IMG/VR virus record: IMGVR_UViG_3300035122_000006
Span: 1 to 37,586 of that record
Length of the DNA: 37,586 nucleotides
Reading direction: 5' to 3' (one strand)
Source: a virus
Each line of letters starts with the position of its first letter. The first letter of the stretch is position 1. The position numbers and the translations under genes are program-made. The notes under the pieces were generated by a model, which had not been told where the DNA came from, did no database searches, and saw only the letters and a program-made list of their open reading frames with translations. Positions 37,092-37,586 of this stretch are shown here, piece by piece.

Positions 37092-37584
37092 CACCTTTTC
37101 CAAATTCTAATTGTGAAAATGTGAAACGGTGGTGTCTTTTTCCTGGGGATCTTATTTGATCTCCATTGGCATCAAGAAGATATGCTTTATCTTGTTCATA
37201 ACAATCTTCATTCAAATGCCTAGCCACCATCAAAGGCAACTCGTATTCTTTACCATCTTCAAGAACATATTTCTCTATTGGGTCTCCTTTGTACTTTCTA
37301 AAATAAAAGCTTAGGGATCCACCAGCGGGCTTTAAAGAACGAAATACACCCCTGACTTTTTTATGGTCTTCCTGCCTCATTTCCTCTAATGAAATGACAT
37401 CACCTTGACGTTGCAAAGTGGGAGTATCTTTGTATTCTTTTGTTCTTTCTAACTTTGACGCAAGTTGAGCGTTTTCTTGTTTTAGTTTATCGAGTTCATC
37501 TTGCAGGGATTTTGTTTGTTCGCTGACTTGTTCTTCAACAATCTCGCTTGTTTTTCGACGTGTACGTTTTTTCTCTTCAATCAT
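37078..37584 (-). CDS. Coiled-coil virion-module protein
   Basis: A 168-aa protein. Basic start ('MIEEKKRTRRKTSEIVEEQV'), coiled coil (about 20-50: 'LQDELDKLKQENAQLASKLE'), then a globular half with 'RSLKPAGGSLSFYFRKYKGD' and 'HHRFTFSQLEFG'. After circularisation it follows the gene at 174-1127 and has a GGAGG site in a hairpin loop (123-154). Likely head completion or virion assembly. Its first 125 bp are repeated at 1-125. Confidence 0.65.
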   Translation of the reverse strand: MIEEKKRTRRKTSEIVEEQVSEQTKSLQDELDKLKQENAQLASKLERTKEYKDTPTLQRQGDVISLEEMRQEDHKKVRGVFRSLKPAGGSLSFYFRKYKGDPIEKYVLEDGKEYELPLMVARHLNEDCYEQDKAYLLDANGDQIRSPGKRHHRFTFSQLEFGKGDVSA

Positions 37585-37586
37585 GT
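37460..37586. repeat. Terminal direct repeat, right copy
   Basis: Identical to 1-127. One copy should be removed to obtain the 37,459-bp circular sequence. Confidence 0.9.

Overview
This window is a complete tailed-phage genome. Bases 1-127 and 37460-37586 are an identical direct repeat, so the contig closes into a circle of 37,459 bp. The gene at 37078-37584 then gains the ribosome binding site that lies at 133-137. Virion genes point to a podovirus: a P22-like portal, a large terminase, an N4-gp56-type coat protein, a scaffold, internal/ejection proteins, a stabilisation/tail-hub protein and many tail-fibre-like proteins, with no tape measure or contractile-tail genes. TGA is clearly used as a stop (many ATGA/GTGA overlaps), so the standard bacterial code applies. 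The host cannot be named from the sequence. Strong Shine-Dalgarno sites and lipobox proteins fit an ordinary bacterium.

Layout. (1) Late module, all minus strand, running from 10055 down to 174 and through the circle junction from 37584 down to about 23815: TerS, a sigma-70 region-4-like protein, TerL, portal, a run of small (partly very lysine-rich) proteins, scaffold, coat, FCCH-like adaptor proteins, three tandem fibre-like paralogues, tail hub, ejection proteins, fibre genes and a terminal lipoprotein gene. One plus-strand gene (3050-3469) sits inside it. (2) Plus-strand accessory module 10190-16418: a gene with a GYGRF signature, a GGANN minisatellite carrying three tRNA-like minihelices, two Gly/Tyr repeat proteins, small conserved phage proteins, several DUF551-like proteins, a metallophosphoesterase, a C5-cytosine methyltransferase broken by TGA at its catalytic motif, and a nucleotidyltransferase. 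(3) Minus-strand replication-type operon 20342-16423: O-like initiator, DUF1064 nuclease, Dam-like methyltransferase and small proteins. (4) Control region 20343-21244 with terminators, a large inverted repeat, a possible small RNA and a small HTH regulator. (5) Plus-strand operon 21245-23822: small proteins, RecT-like annealing protein and YqaJ/Exo-type exonuclease.

Regulation. The divergent promoter regions at 10060-10117 and 21167-21224 align without gaps (42 of 58 bases by my count). Each carries a -35/-10 pair at 17-bp spacing flanked by inverted TTTACTCA/TGAGTAAA-like half-sites. The HTH gene beside the second region is the obvious candidate to bind both, which would tie the accessory/late switch to the recombination operon. 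The sigma region-4-like protein between the terminase subunits is a second candidate transcription factor.

No polymerase, helicase, primase, integrase, holin or endolysin is recognisable, so replication must borrow host machinery and the lysis genes are unidentified. The most notable items are the tRNA-like/GGANN composite repeats, the six-base duplication that puts a stop in front of the methyltransferase catalytic cysteine, the long overlapping +1 frame in that gene, and the paired operator regions.
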